Source: an uncultured Litoreibacter sp. (lineage in GTDB: Bacteria; Pseudomonadota; Alphaproteobacteria; Rhodobacterales; Rhodobacteraceae). Taken from it: 64,000 nt of DNA. The translations under genes were made by a program, and so were the position numbers. The DNA is taken from NCBI GenBank assembly GCA_947493265.1, contig CANLQL010000003.1, positions 62,001 to 126,000 on the forward strand. The letters run 5' to 3'. Below, piece after piece: positions 1 to 8,207 of the stretch. The number at the start of each line of letters is the position of its first letter. Positions within the stretch are counted from its first letter, which is position 1. The notes beneath the pieces are model-generated. The model had not been told where the DNA came from, did not search any database, and was given only the letters and a program-made list of their open reading frames with translations.

Positions 1-352
1 GATGGCCCCGCTGGATATTGATGCTTACATCAACCCGCGTTCAACGACAGTGTCGTCCATCCTGCGCCATATACGTCACGGGCGAGTGCGGCAGGTATAC
101 GCGATTGGCGACGCAGAGGCCGAAGTGATCGAAGCGCAGGTCCTGTCGACATCGCCCATTGCGGGCACGGCTATTCGCGACATCGGATTCCCGGAAGGTG
201 TTCTGATTGGTGCGCTTCGTAAAGGCGACAAGGTTGTCCGCCCAACGGGATCAACCCGCGTGGAAGAAGGCGACGTGATCGTGATCTTCGCTATCTCGGA
301 AGACGTGCCGGAAGTGGAGCGCCTGTTGCAGGTCTCCATCGACTTCTTCTAG
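1..352 (+). CDS. trkA: Trk system potassium uptake protein TrkA, C-terminal part (5' end outside window)
   Basis: Only the last ~116 codons are in the window; the reading frame is open to the left edge. TrkA is the cytoplasmic NAD(H)-binding regulatory subunit of the Trk K+ transporter, normally about 450 residues with two RCK halves. The visible piece matches the end of the second RCK_N and the final RCK_C (TrkA_C) domain: it has the 'AGTAIRDIGFPEGVLIGALRKG' type beta-rich core, abbreviated here as GTAIRDIGFPEG, and the closing 'EEGDVIVIF' strand. It is followed after 8 bp by trkH on the same strand, which supports the call. In alphaproteobacteria this gene usually follows ntrX. Confidence 0.93.
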   Translation, partial: MAPLDIDAYINPRSTTVSSILRHIRHGRVRQVYAIGDAEAEVIEAQVLSTSPIAGTAIRDIGFPEGVLIGALRKGDKVVRPTGSTRVEEGDVIVIFAISEDVPEVERLLQVSIDFF

Positions 353-360
353 GCGATGCG

Positions 361-1881
361 ATGACAGGGCTTTTGCTCAGGGTTCCGCTATTTGTGACGC
401 TGTTGGGTGTAGTGTCGATTGGGATGATCCTGCCAGCAGCCCATGCGGTCGCCCTGAATATGCACCGGGTGTCACAGCCGTTTTTCTACGGTGCGATCCT
501 GTTTGGGGTTCTGACAGCGCTTTTGGGACTGGCCACGCTTGACGCGAAATCCACCCGTCCAGCGCGCGACCAGTTGTTGACGCTGTTTGGGACCTTTCTT
601 TTGCTTCCGTTGGTTTTAGCTGTGCCATTTCGCGAAGCCTTGCCCGATGCAAGCTTTCTGAATGTCTATTTCGAAATGGTCTCCAGCCTGACCACAACAG
701 GCGCGTCTGTGTTTGATGCGCCGGGTCGCCTTGTCGGGCCCTTGCATCTTTGGCGCGGCATGACGGCATGGTTCGGCGGGTTTCTTGTGCTGGTCGCGGC
801 TGCCTCCATTCTGGCCCCGATGGATTTGGGGGGCTTTGAGGTCCTGCGCCCGTTGCGCAATACGGCGGCAAGCTCGCCATCGGAACATTTCCGGCGGCAA
901 GTAGACCCGAAAGAAAGGGTTTTGCGGATCTCCGGTGAGATTTTCCCAGTCTATCTGTTTGTCACAGTTCTGCTTTGGGTCTTGCTGATGACCAATGGGG
1001 CGCAACCCTTTGTGGCCCTGATGCTGGCTTTGGCGACGCTTTCGACCAGCGGCATTCTTCCGGGCGGTACGCTCAGCACGGCGGAGGTCGGTATCTCGGT
1101 CGAGGTGTGCCTGTTCGTTTTCATGCTAATCGCGGTATCGCGCCAAACCTTGCAGAACGATTTCAACCGGGCGTTTCTGCCGCGCCTGATCGATGACCGC
1201 GAAATGCGGCTGATGACCTTCTTTGTGGTCCTTCTGCCGCTTGCCTTGTTCTTCCGGCATTGGATCGGTGCCTTTGAGGTGAGTGACGAAGCCAATATTT
1301 ACGTCGGACTGAAAGCGCTGTGGGGCGGGTTTTTCACCGTTTTGTCTTTCCTGACCACAACCGGGTTTGTGTCCACCGATTGGAGTGCCGCGCGGGATTG
1401 GTCGGGCCTGCCGACGCCTGGGTTGATCCTTGCGGGTTTGTCGATTGTCGGAGGCGGGGTCGCCACAACTGCAGGTGGTGTGAAGCTTTTGCGGGTCTAT
1501 GCGCTATACAAGCACGGTGTTCGGGAGATGGGGCGTCTGGTGCATCCAAACTCCATCGGATCTGCGGGCAAGCTTGGCCGGGAAGTGCGCCGGGAAGGGG
1601 CCTTTGTTGCCTGGATTTTCTTCATGCTCTTCGCGATTACCGTGGCCGCAGTGATGAGCCTGCTGGCTTTCTTAGGGCTCACCTTCAACGAAACGCTGGT
1701 CTTTGCGATCTCCAGCTTGTCGACGACAGGACCATTGGCACAGGTGGTCTTAGATGGCTCGCTGTCTTATAGCGCGCTTGAGACCGGTCCAAAATTGGTC
1801 TTATGCGCGGCGATGATCCTGGGACGACTTGAGACGCTTGCCATCATCGCCTTGTTCAATCCAGATTTCTGGCGGGTCTGA
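361..1881 (+). CDS. trkH: Trk system potassium uptake protein TrkH
   Basis: Membrane-embedded, K+-translocating subunit of the Trk system, 506 residues, close to the usual 480-510. The product is strongly hydrophobic throughout. It carries the four degenerate selectivity-filter loops of the TrkH/KtrB family, seen as SLTTTGAS, ATLSTSGILPGG, LTTTGFVST and SSLSTTGPL. A Gly-rich hinge (GGGVATTAGGVKLLR) sits in the third repeat. The ATG lies 8 bp after the trkA stop, so the two are almost certainly co-transcribed and form one K+ uptake complex. Confidence 0.95.
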   Translation: MTGLLLRVPLFVTLLGVVSIGMILPAAHAVALNMHRVSQPFFYGAILFGVLTALLGLATLDAKSTRPARDQLLTLFGTFLLLPLVLAVPFREALPDASFLNVYFEMVSSLTTTGASVFDAPGRLVGPLHLWRGMTAWFGGFLVLVAAASILAPMDLGGFEVLRPLRNTAASSPSEHFRRQVDPKERVLRISGEIFPVYLFVTVLLWVLLMTNGAQPFVALMLALATLSTSGILPGGTLSTAEVGISVEVCLFVFMLIAVSRQTLQNDFNRAFLPRLIDDREMRLMTFFVVLLPLALFFRHWIGAFEVSDEANIYVGLKALWGGFFTVLSFLTTTGFVSTDWSAARDWSGLPTPGLILAGLSIVGGGVATTAGGVKLLRVYALYKHGVREMGRLVHPNSIGSAGKLGREVRREGAFVAWIFFMLFAITVAAVMSLLAFLGLTFNETLVFAISSLSTTGPLAQVVLDGSLSYSALETGPKLVLCAAMILGRLETLAIIALFNPDFWRV

Positions 1882-1883
1882 CG

Positions 1884-1926
1884 TAAGCCAGACAATCTAA
1901 GGTTGTTTTTGTGGTGCGCTGGCTTA
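1884..1926 (+). terminator. Imperfect hairpin after trkH, possible weak terminator
   Basis: Immediately after the trkH stop, TAAGCCAG (1884-1891) and CTGGCTTA (1919-1926) form an 8-bp inverted repeat. It encloses a second small stem, ACAA/TTGT, that ends in a run of T (1906-1910). It could end the trkAH transcript before hfq. The stem is weak, so this is a suggestion only. Confidence 0.35.
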
Positions 1927-2070
1927 GGGTTGGCGTCACATAAATCTGACACTTTGGGCTAAATTGCTGAAATCGGCTCTGGAATCTTTCGAAAAGCACA
2001 TTCATATTAGCCGAAAGCGAGGGTTGTGGGCGTCTGCAAAAGGCGTTCGGCATAATAAAGGCAAGAAAAA

Positions 2071-2304
2071 ATGGCCGGTGATAAGCAAAATCTACAAGAC
2101 GCATTCTTGAATCATGTCCGGAAAACGAAGATTCCGGTGACAATTTTCCTGATCAATGGTGTTAAATTGCAAGGCGTCATTACGTGGTTTGATAACTTCT
2201 GCGTACTCTTGCGCCGGGACGGCCAATCGCAATTGGTCTACAAACATGCAATCTCGACAATCATGCCGAGCCAGCCGATCAGTCTATATGACGGTGAAGA
2301 GTAA
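2071..2304 (+). CDS. hfq: RNA chaperone Hfq
   Basis: 77-residue Sm-like protein that forms a hexameric ring and helps small RNAs pair with mRNAs. The N-terminal helix ([21 protein letters not shown]), summarised as [11 protein letters not shown], is followed by the Sm1 motif around [15 protein letters not shown] and the Sm2 motif YKHAIST. All are typical of Hfq. The C-terminal tail is short, as in most alphaproteobacteria. It is followed directly by hflX, the usual hfq-hflX order. A 189-bp gap to trkH probably contains its own promoter. Confidence 0.97.
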   Translation: MAGDKQNLQDAFLNHVRKTKIPVTIFLINGVKLQGVITWFDNFCVLLRRDGQSQLVYKHAISTIMPSQPISLYDGEE

Positions 2305-3593
2305 TTCTTGAAACACAAGACGTCTCGCTGACCCGCTCTTGGGTCCTGCATCCAGACATCAAAACAAACCCGCGCCAGGAGGATCATCCCCGCGCGCCTG
2401 AATTCGGACTGCAGGAAGCGGTTTCGCTTGCACATGCGTTGCCGGGTTTGGAAGTCGTGGGATCGGATATTGTGCCGCTTCCCAAGCTTCGGCCTGCGAC
2501 ATTGTTTGGCACCGGCAAACTGGCCGAGCTGAAATCGGTCTTTAAAGCCGCGGATGTGGAATTGGTGTTGATCGATGGTCCGGTCACGCCGGTCCAACAG
2601 CGCAATCTGGAAAAGGAATGGGGGGTCAAGATCCTCGACCGGACCGGATTGATCCTGGAGATTTTCTCGGACCGCGCAGCCACCCGCGAAGGGGTGCTTC
2701 AGGTAGAACTCGCAGCCCTTTCTTATCAGCGAACCCGCCTTGTGCGCGCTTGGACCCACCTGGAACGTCAGCGCGGCGGATTGGGCTTTGTCGGCGGACC
2801 GGGGGAAACCCAGATTGAGGCTGACCGCCGGGCCATTGATGATGCGATCAACCGGATCAAACGGCAATTGGCCAAGGTCGTCAAAACCCGCGAACTGCAC
2901 CGTGCTGCGCGTGCCAAGGTGCCTTATCCTGTGGTGGCATTAGTGGGGTATACCAACGCCGGGAAATCCACGTTGTTTAACCGCCTGACGGGAGCGAAGG
3001 TGATGGCAAAAGACATGCTTTTTGCCACGCTTGATCCGACAATGCGGTCGGTCACGCTGCCTGACGGGGTTGATATCATCCTGTCGGATACGGTTGGGTT
3101 TATCTCCGAATTGCCGACGCAACTGGTCGCCGCATTCCGGGCGACGCTGGAGGAAGTGCTCAGCGCTGATTTGATTTTGCATGTGCGCGATATTTCACAT
3201 CCGGAAACGGAAAATCAGGCCCGCGACGTGCAAACAATTCTCAGCGATCTGGGTGTTGCAGAGGAAATTCCAACGCTGGAGGTCTGGAACAAGCTAGATC
3301 TTGTCACCGGGGATACGGCCGAAAGCCTGCAGAACATTGCGACGCGCGAAGAAACGATCTTCACCACCTCGGCACTGACCGGGCAGGGGATGGAGGCGTT
3401 GCTTGACGCAGTTTCAGCTAAGATCCAAGACGCAAAAACCCGCGAAGTCCTGTCATTGCCGTTCAGTGCGGGCAAAGCGCGCGCGTGGCTGTTCGAGCAA
3501 GACGTTGTGGAACAGGAAGAGCAGTCTGACACCGGCTTTGAGCTGACTGTTTTCTGGACAGGTATTCAAAAAGCGCGGTTCGAAAAACTCTGA
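2304..3593 (+). CDS. hflX: Ribosome-associated GTPase HflX (probable non-AUG start)
   Basis: GTPase that binds 50S subunits and rescues or splits stalled ribosomes. The HflX signature GGPGETQIEADRR, the Walker A GYTNAGKSTLF, the switch DTVGFI and the NKxD-type NKLD are all present in order. The first conventional start in frame is TTG at 2439. However, the same frame upstream encodes conserved HflX N-terminal sequence (RSWVLHPDIK, then GLQEAVSLAHAL), so a start at 2439 would delete part of the N-terminal domain. Between the last upstream stop and that block there is no ATG, GTG or TTG. ATT at 2304, overlapping the hfq TAA stop, is the best candidate, with CTG at 2328 as an alternative. I give the ATT start; the N-terminal boundary is inference. 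Confidence 0.9.
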   Translation: MLETQDVSLTRSWVLHPDIKTNPRQEDHPRAPEFGLQEAVSLAHALPGLEVVGSDIVPLPKLRPATLFGTGKLAELKSVFKAADVELVLIDGPVTPVQQRNLEKEWGVKILDRTGLILEIFSDRAATREGVLQVELAALSYQRTRLVRAWTHLERQRGGLGFVGGPGETQIEADRRAIDDAINRIKRQLAKVVKTRELHRAARAKVPYPVVALVGYTNAGKSTLFNRLTGAKVMAKDMLFATLDPTMRSVTLPDGVDIILSDTVGFISELPTQLVAAFRATLEEVLSADLILHVRDISHPETENQARDVQTILSDLGVAEEIPTLEVWNKLDLVTGDTAESLQNIATREETIFTTSALTGQGMEALLDAVSAKIQDAKTREVLSLPFSAGKARAWLFEQDVVEQEEQSDTGFELTVFWTGIQKARFEKL

Positions 3594-3612
3594 TCACAAG
3601 GAGGAGTGTCTG

Positions 3613-4014
3613 ATGACCCTCATTATTGCCTACGTCGTTACTTTGGTTGCATTTTTGGCGCTGGACTATTTTGGGCTCAGCTACATCGTGCGGCCGGTTT
3701 TTGACAAATCCATCGGGGCTTGGTTGCTCGATGATTTCCGCATCCTGCCAGCCTTGGCGTTCTACGCGTTTTTCGTGTTCGGCGTCGTTTGGTTCGTATC
3801 TGCCCCGGCGCTGAGCGATGGAAAGTCACTGCTTTGGGTCTTTCTGACCGCGGCGTTTCTGGGGGCGCTTGCCTATGGCACTTACGAGTTTTCGAACTTC
3901 GCCACTTTGAAAGATTGGACCGCCCAGATGGTCATTGTTGATTTGATCTGGGGCACTGTTCTGACCGGAACTGCGGCGACGATTGCTGTCGCGACAGCAC
4001 GGGCTTTCACCTAA
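3613..4014 (+). CDS. DUF2177 family membrane protein
   Basis: 133-residue integral membrane protein with about four hydrophobic segments. It has the family pattern of a small protein with LDYFGLSYIV near the start, and YGTYEFSNFATLKDW followed by a final membrane helix with the conserved DLIWGT. These match DUF2177, whose function is unknown. A strong ribosome binding site (AAGGAGGA) lies upstream of the ATG. It sits 19 bp after hflX, so it is probably the last gene of the hfq-hflX transcript. Its stop overlaps by 4 bp the stop of the convergent penicillin acylase gene. Confidence 0.8.
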   Translation: MTLIIAYVVTLVAFLALDYFGLSYIVRPVFDKSIGAWLLDDFRILPALAFYAFFVFGVVWFVSAPALSDGKSLLWVFLTAAFLGALAYGTYEFSNFATLKDWTAQMVIVDLIWGTVLTGTAATIAVATARAFT

Positions 4015-6482
4015 GGGGTTGTCTGTGGTGTGATCGTCGTCACGCCAATGGCACCGGCCCGCGCAAGGTCGGGGTCCAGCGACATCGGCAAATATTCACC
4101 CCGGCGCCATAGCACCCCGATATCATCATAGTAGCGCGACAGCGGGTGACCGGATTGCCCGGTGGAGATCACAAAGACAGAACTGTCGGGATCGGCAAAA
4201 TCGTAGACCCCGCGATAGGCCGCAGCATGGACGTTCAAAAACGGGTTCGGGCCACTGCCTTTGGTGCGCCCGCGCATCAGCGTATTGTCCCCGCCAGAGG
4301 TCGATTGGCGGATATTCACAAACCAACTGAGAACCGGGATTTGGCCCAGGACCGGATGGTCGTGGGTCGCCTCATGGGCGTCGCCCCAGCGCCAGCTTTC
4401 GATATTTGGTCCATAGGCTTCGGTCAGTTGAATGATCGCTTCATCCAGCGCGATCCGCGAAACATCCAGACAGGTTTCTTTTGCGGCTGACTGGCGGATA
4501 TCGCACCAGCTGGACGCCCCGTCCTTGTCGCGGAAAACCCGTTCAATAAAGAGCGGCTGCACATGGGTCAGCTCTTGCTCCAAGGGGCCAATTTCGTCGA
4601 TGATCAGGCGGGTCTGCAAACGGCGCAGCCACATCGCGTAGATCAACGGTTCGGGCAGGTGTTCGGACATGTCGCCATTCCAGGCAGCCATCAGTTCCAG
4701 CGATTTCTGGCGTTGGCGCTCTGGTGTGCCTTCGGGCGCAGCTTCGCCGGTGAACCAAAGGTCGGCGGCGATCAGTGGCAGCAAGGAGCGGGCGGTAAAG
4801 CTGACGGTATCAAGCTGGGCCTCAATGAAACTATCGCGCGTGTGGACCTGGCGGTTCAGCATCAAGCGCCGCCAGCGCTGGACCCGCTGGGTGTCGCTGT
4901 AGGAGAAGCTGACATGGTTGGGGAAGGGACGGTCGATGACCTTGTTGTTGGTGTTGCCGACAATGCCGCCGCTTGGGCGCATCACCTCCGGATTGGAGGC
5001 ATAGGGCAGAACGCCGTTCCAGCGGTTTTGCTCCAACCAGCCCGGTGACGGGATGCGGCCTTTGGACTGATGGCGGGTGTTGCGCCGCGGCAAAGCACCG
5101 ACCGTTTTCAGACCGATGCCAGATGTATCGACAAAGGTGACATTCTGCACCGGGGTGACATGCCGGGCAGGAGCCGCTAGAATCTCATCAACGCTTGGCG
5201 CCTGCATGACGGCCAGGCTGCCTTGGAAAGACAGGTCACTTTCGGCCAAGGCTGTCCAGCCAAGCGACGTCACATGACCTTGCGGTGTGATCGTGCCCAG
5301 ATTGAAATGATCGCCGGGCAGAACAGGACCGTTGTCTGTCCATTGCAGGTTGAGCGTGCGCGGTGCCGCGTCCTTAACCCGCAAGATCGATTGCGCGGTT
5401 CGAAACGGTTTGTAGCCTGTGGGCGTCAGATACTCGTTTGGGTTGGCGGGGTTAAGTTTTTCGATGAAAACGTCTTGATCATCCGCATAGGCGGAGGTCA
5501 AACCCCACCCGGTTTTGTCGGACCGGCCAGACAGAACCAGTGGTAGGCCCGGAATAGTTGCCCCGATCACGCCGCCGGTGCTTAGCTCTAGCCGGGCGAG
5601 GTAGAACGCCGAGGGGGCAGTGAGGCCCAGATGCGGATCGTTGGCCATCAATGTGCCACCCGCCGCGGCCCGTTCGGGACTGGCCGCAAATGCGTTGGAG
5701 GCGCCAGCCAATTCCAGTGGTGCTGCCGGTGACAAGGGATCCCAAGACGCAGAGGTGTTTTGCGCAAATTGCGGCAAATCTTCTTGCGGAAACAGTGCGG
5801 CATAGTTCAAACCAGCGATGCCCGCGCCCGGTGCGTCGGGCAGCAGATCAATAACACGTTCCGGATCCAACATCAGGGACAGGCGGGCGCGCAGAACCTC
5901 CTGTTGCAGATGGCTCGAAAGCTGCAAGGCAAGCAGCTTAAGGATGGCAAGACTGTCAGCAGGTTGCCAAGGCGCGATTTCAGGGCTGAACAAGAAGAAT
6001 TCGGGTGCACCACGCCCAAGGGCTTCGGAGTTCACTGTCTTCAGCCAAGCGTTGACGCCGTTGGCATAGGCCTGCAACGCGGCTTGTGCATCAGGGCTTT
6101 GGGCGGTCACGGACCGCGCGGCGATCCCGTAAAGATCCAACCTGCGCAAAAGCTCGTCAATCTTGACCGTCCGCTCGCCGAACAATTCGCTCAGTTTGCC
6201 TTGCGCGGTGCGCCGCAGCATCGTCATCTGCCAAAGGCGGTCCTGTGCATGGGCAAATCCCAGACCGAAGAACGCCGCCTCATCGGACTCCCCGAAGATA
6301 TGGGGCAAGTTCGCGTTTGAGCGTATGATCTCTACCGGCGCGTCCAACGCGCTGTCGTTATAGGTTGCGTTGTAGTCCGGCACCGAGCGTGAGGCGAGGT
6401 AGTAAACACCCGCCAAAGCCAAGCCAGCAATCGCTGCCATCAACAAAAACAGCCGCAAGGTCCATTTAAAGAGAAAGCTCAT
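4011..6482 (-). CDS. Penicillin acylase family protein (Ntn hydrolase)
   Basis: 823-residue precursor of the penicillin G acylase / acyl-homoserine lactone acylase superfamily, which cleaves amide bonds of acylated amines. The N-terminus has one membrane or signal segment (about residues 8-30). The autocatalytic nucleophile is seen as Ser262 in GASNAFA, followed by the family block GGTLMANDPHLGL. The usual domain order is kept: alpha chain before Ser262, a long beta chain after it with GGIVGNTNNKV, and near the end a His-rich block and RTKGSGPNPF. Substrate cannot be read from the sequence: beta-lactams, AHL signals and other acyl-amides are all possible. The monocistronic gene is divergent from the dehydrogenase at 6564 across 81 bp. 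Confidence 0.88.
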   Translation of the reverse strand: MSFLFKWTLRLFLLMAAIAGLALAGVYYLASRSVPDYNATYNDSALDAPVEIIRSNANLPHIFGESDEAAFFGLGFAHAQDRLWQMTMLRRTAQGKLSELFGERTVKIDELLRRLDLYGIAARSVTAQSPDAQAALQAYANGVNAWLKTVNSEALGRGAPEFFLFSPEIAPWQPADSLAILKLLALQLSSHLQQEVLRARLSLMLDPERVIDLLPDAPGAGIAGLNYAALFPQEDLPQFAQNTSASWDPLSPAAPLELAGASNAFAASPERAAAGGTLMANDPHLGLTAPSAFYLARLELSTGGVIGATIPGLPLVLSGRSDKTGWGLTSAYADDQDVFIEKLNPANPNEYLTPTGYKPFRTAQSILRVKDAAPRTLNLQWTDNGPVLPGDHFNLGTITPQGHVTSLGWTALAESDLSFQGSLAVMQAPSVDEILAAPARHVTPVQNVTFVDTSGIGLKTVGALPRRNTRHQSKGRIPSPGWLEQNRWNGVLPYASNPEVMRPSGGIVGNTNNKVIDRPFPNHVSFSYSDTQRVQRWRRLMLNRQVHTRDSFIEAQLDTVSFTARSLLPLIAADLWFTGEAAPEGTPERQRQKSLELMAAWNGDMSEHLPEPLIYAMWLRRLQTRLIIDEIGPLEQELTHVQPLFIERVFRDKDGASSWCDIRQSAAKETCLDVSRIALDEAIIQLTEAYGPNIESWRWGDAHEATHDHPVLGQIPVLSWFVNIRQSTSGGDNTLMRGRTKGSGPNPFLNVHAAAYRGVYDFADPDSSVFVISTGQSGHPLSRYYDDIGVLWRRGEYLPMSLDPDLARAGAIGVTTITPQTTP

Positions 6483-6563
6483 TTCGATCCTGTTGTTGAC
6501 GGGTTAGAGTGGTTCGTTACATCTCTATGGACGTATAGGCAATTCACTCGAGGGGAAGACAAG

Positions 6564-7439
6564 ATGGCAAAGGTTAGTTTTTTAGGTTTAGGGGTCATGG
6601 GATACCCGATGGCTGGTCATCTGAGCAAGGCCGGGCATGAGGTAACTGTCTATAACCGAACCACCGCCAAGGCCGAAAAATGGGTCGAGGAATTTGGTGG
6701 CAAACTGGGTGTAACACCGCGCGAGGCCGCCCAAAGCAGTGAGTTCGTGATGGCCTGTGTGGGCAATGATGACGATCTGCGCGGTGTGTGCCTTGGCGAT
6801 GACGGCGCATTGGCCGGGATGGACGCGGGCTGCGTGTTTGTCGATCACACGACCGTTTCGGCAAAAGTTACGCGGGAACTTTATGCTGCTGCCAATGATA
6901 TTCAGGTCAGCTTTGTCGATGCGCCTGTATCCGGTGGGCAGGCTGGTGCTGAAAATGGCCAGCTGGGTGTGATGTGTGGCGGTGACGAAGGTGCGTATGG
7001 TCGGGCAGAGCCAATCATTGATGCCTATGCCAAGGCCTGTAAGCGGCTTGGCGAAAGCGGTGCAGGGCAACTGACCAAGATGGTCAACCAGATTTGCATC
7101 GCGGGTCTGGTTCAAGGTCTGTCGGAAGGTCTCCACTTTGCCGAGAAAGCGGGACTTGACGGCAAAGCGGTCGTTGAAGTGATTTCCCAAGGGGCGGCGG
7201 GGTCGTGGCAGATGTCAAACCGCTATGTCACGATGCTGGATGATGAGTTTGACCACGGTTTTGCAGTTGATTGGATGCGCAAAGACTTGGGAATTTGCCT
7301 TGATACAGCAGACGAAAACGGCGCGTCCTTGCCCGTGACGGCCTTGGTCGATCAATTCTACAAGGACGTTCAGAAGCTGGGCGGCGCGCGGTGGGACACA
7401 TCCAGCTTGATCAAACGTCTGCGCGCGCTGGATAGCTAA
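6564..7439 (+). CDS. NAD(P)-dependent beta-hydroxyacid dehydrogenase (3-hydroxyisobutyrate dehydrogenase family)
   Basis: 291 residues, the normal size. The N-terminal Rossmann domain begins with GLGVMGYPMAGHL. The substrate-binding motif DAPVSGGQAGAENGQL is near residue 120. The catalytic lysine lies in TKMVNQICIAG near residue 172, and an all-helical dimerisation domain ends the protein. The family oxidises 3-hydroxyisobutyrate, tartronate semialdehyde or related 2-/3-hydroxyacids; which one is not clear here. AGGGGAA precedes the ATG by a normal spacing. A hairpin follows the stop. Confidence 0.88.
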   Translation: MAKVSFLGLGVMGYPMAGHLSKAGHEVTVYNRTTAKAEKWVEEFGGKLGVTPREAAQSSEFVMACVGNDDDLRGVCLGDDGALAGMDAGCVFVDHTTVSAKVTRELYAAANDIQVSFVDAPVSGGQAGAENGQLGVMCGGDEGAYGRAEPIIDAYAKACKRLGESGAGQLTKMVNQICIAGLVQGLSEGLHFAEKAGLDGKAVVEVISQGAAGSWQMSNRYVTMLDDEFDHGFAVDWMRKDLGICLDTADENGASLPVTALVDQFYKDVQKLGGARWDTSSLIKRLRALDS

Positions 7440-7445
7440 ATTGAA

Positions 7446-7471
7446 GAAGGCCGATCGTCAGACCGGCCTTC
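7446..7471 (+). terminator. Hairpin terminator after the dehydrogenase
   Basis: GAAGGCCG (7446-7453) pairs with CGGCCTTC (7464-7471) across a 10-base loop, directly after the stop codon. The T run behind it is poor (TTTGTT at a distance), so termination may be partial. It also lies between two convergent genes. Confidence 0.6.
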
Positions 7472-7528
7472 CATCTGCCTTTGTTATAAAGGCAATCCAC
7501 TGTCCAATGGATAATCGCGTCCCGAAAT

Positions 7529-8086
7529 TTACGGAATGATGCGGGAGTATTTGTTGCCTTCGATGGTGGCTCCGGCGATCAAGCCTGCCTGCCCAAAGAC
7601 CACGGCAATCACAGGGCTCAGCGCGGTTGTTGTATCAACGCCAAGGCTTGCCCCTTCGTTTGAAACGGCAAAGCGCGCATCCGCACCCAAGGTCCAACCT
7701 GGGGAACGTCTGAACTCGCTCAGGGCCTCTTCTGTCATGAAGAAGAGCACGTGGGCATATTGCTGGGCGCCGATCTGCAAGCCAAAGGATGCCGCCGTGG
7801 TCGAGTAGTAGTCGACAGTCACGTCATTGATCCGCAGCGCGCCGCGTCCGTAAGAGCCGCCGACACCAAAGCCCGCTTCCGATACCAATGGCATGATCAG
7901 CATACCTGCGGCTTTTGTCGCCAGCGTCCGGCTGTCGGGATAATTGGTAAAGAGGAAGTCGAGCGCGCTGTCTGCGCGCGCATCAATCTTCGATCCGCCG
8001 TCGCTGCCAACGCCATTTGCGCAACCGGCCGTGAGTGCAAGCGCACCAGCGCCCGCAAGAAGTTTGCGTCGGGAAAAATTTGTCAT
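7529..8086 (-). CDS. SYLF (YSC84-like) domain lipoprotein
   Basis: 185 residues if started at the ATG at 8086, which has GGAGA at normal spacing; an upstream in-frame ATG at 8113 lacks one. The N-terminus carries two arginines (SRRKLLAG), a hydrophobic stretch and a lipobox ending LTAGC, so it is probably a lipoprotein and possibly Tat-exported. The rest matches the SYLF/YSC84 lipid-binding domain: AAGMLIMPLVSEAGFGVGGS early and a Gly-rich end. The bacterial role of this domain is not established. It is downstream of hemB on the same strand but 121 bp away. Confidence 0.8.
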   Translation of the reverse strand: MTNFSRRKLLAGAGALALTAGCANGVGSDGGSKIDARADSALDFLFTNYPDSRTLATKAAGMLIMPLVSEAGFGVGGSYGRGALRINDVTVDYYSTTAASFGLQIGAQQYAHVLFFMTEEALSEFRRSPGWTLGADARFAVSNEGASLGVDTTTALSPVIAVVFGQAGLIAGATIEGNKYSRIIP

Positions 8087-8207
8087 GGGTCTCCGCCTGA
8101 TAATAAACTGCATTTCTTCGCTGCCCGCTGTGTCGCGAGCTTGTGGATAAAATACGCGAGTTTGCGTGGATTGTCACGCCAAATGCGACGGCCCTCGCCT
8201 GTGCGCG

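Noticed and set aside
377-1005. Two overlapping minus-strand frames opposite trkH
   Set aside because: Antisense shadows of a clear TrkH gene; composition is Arg/Pro/Gln-rich with no family resemblance.
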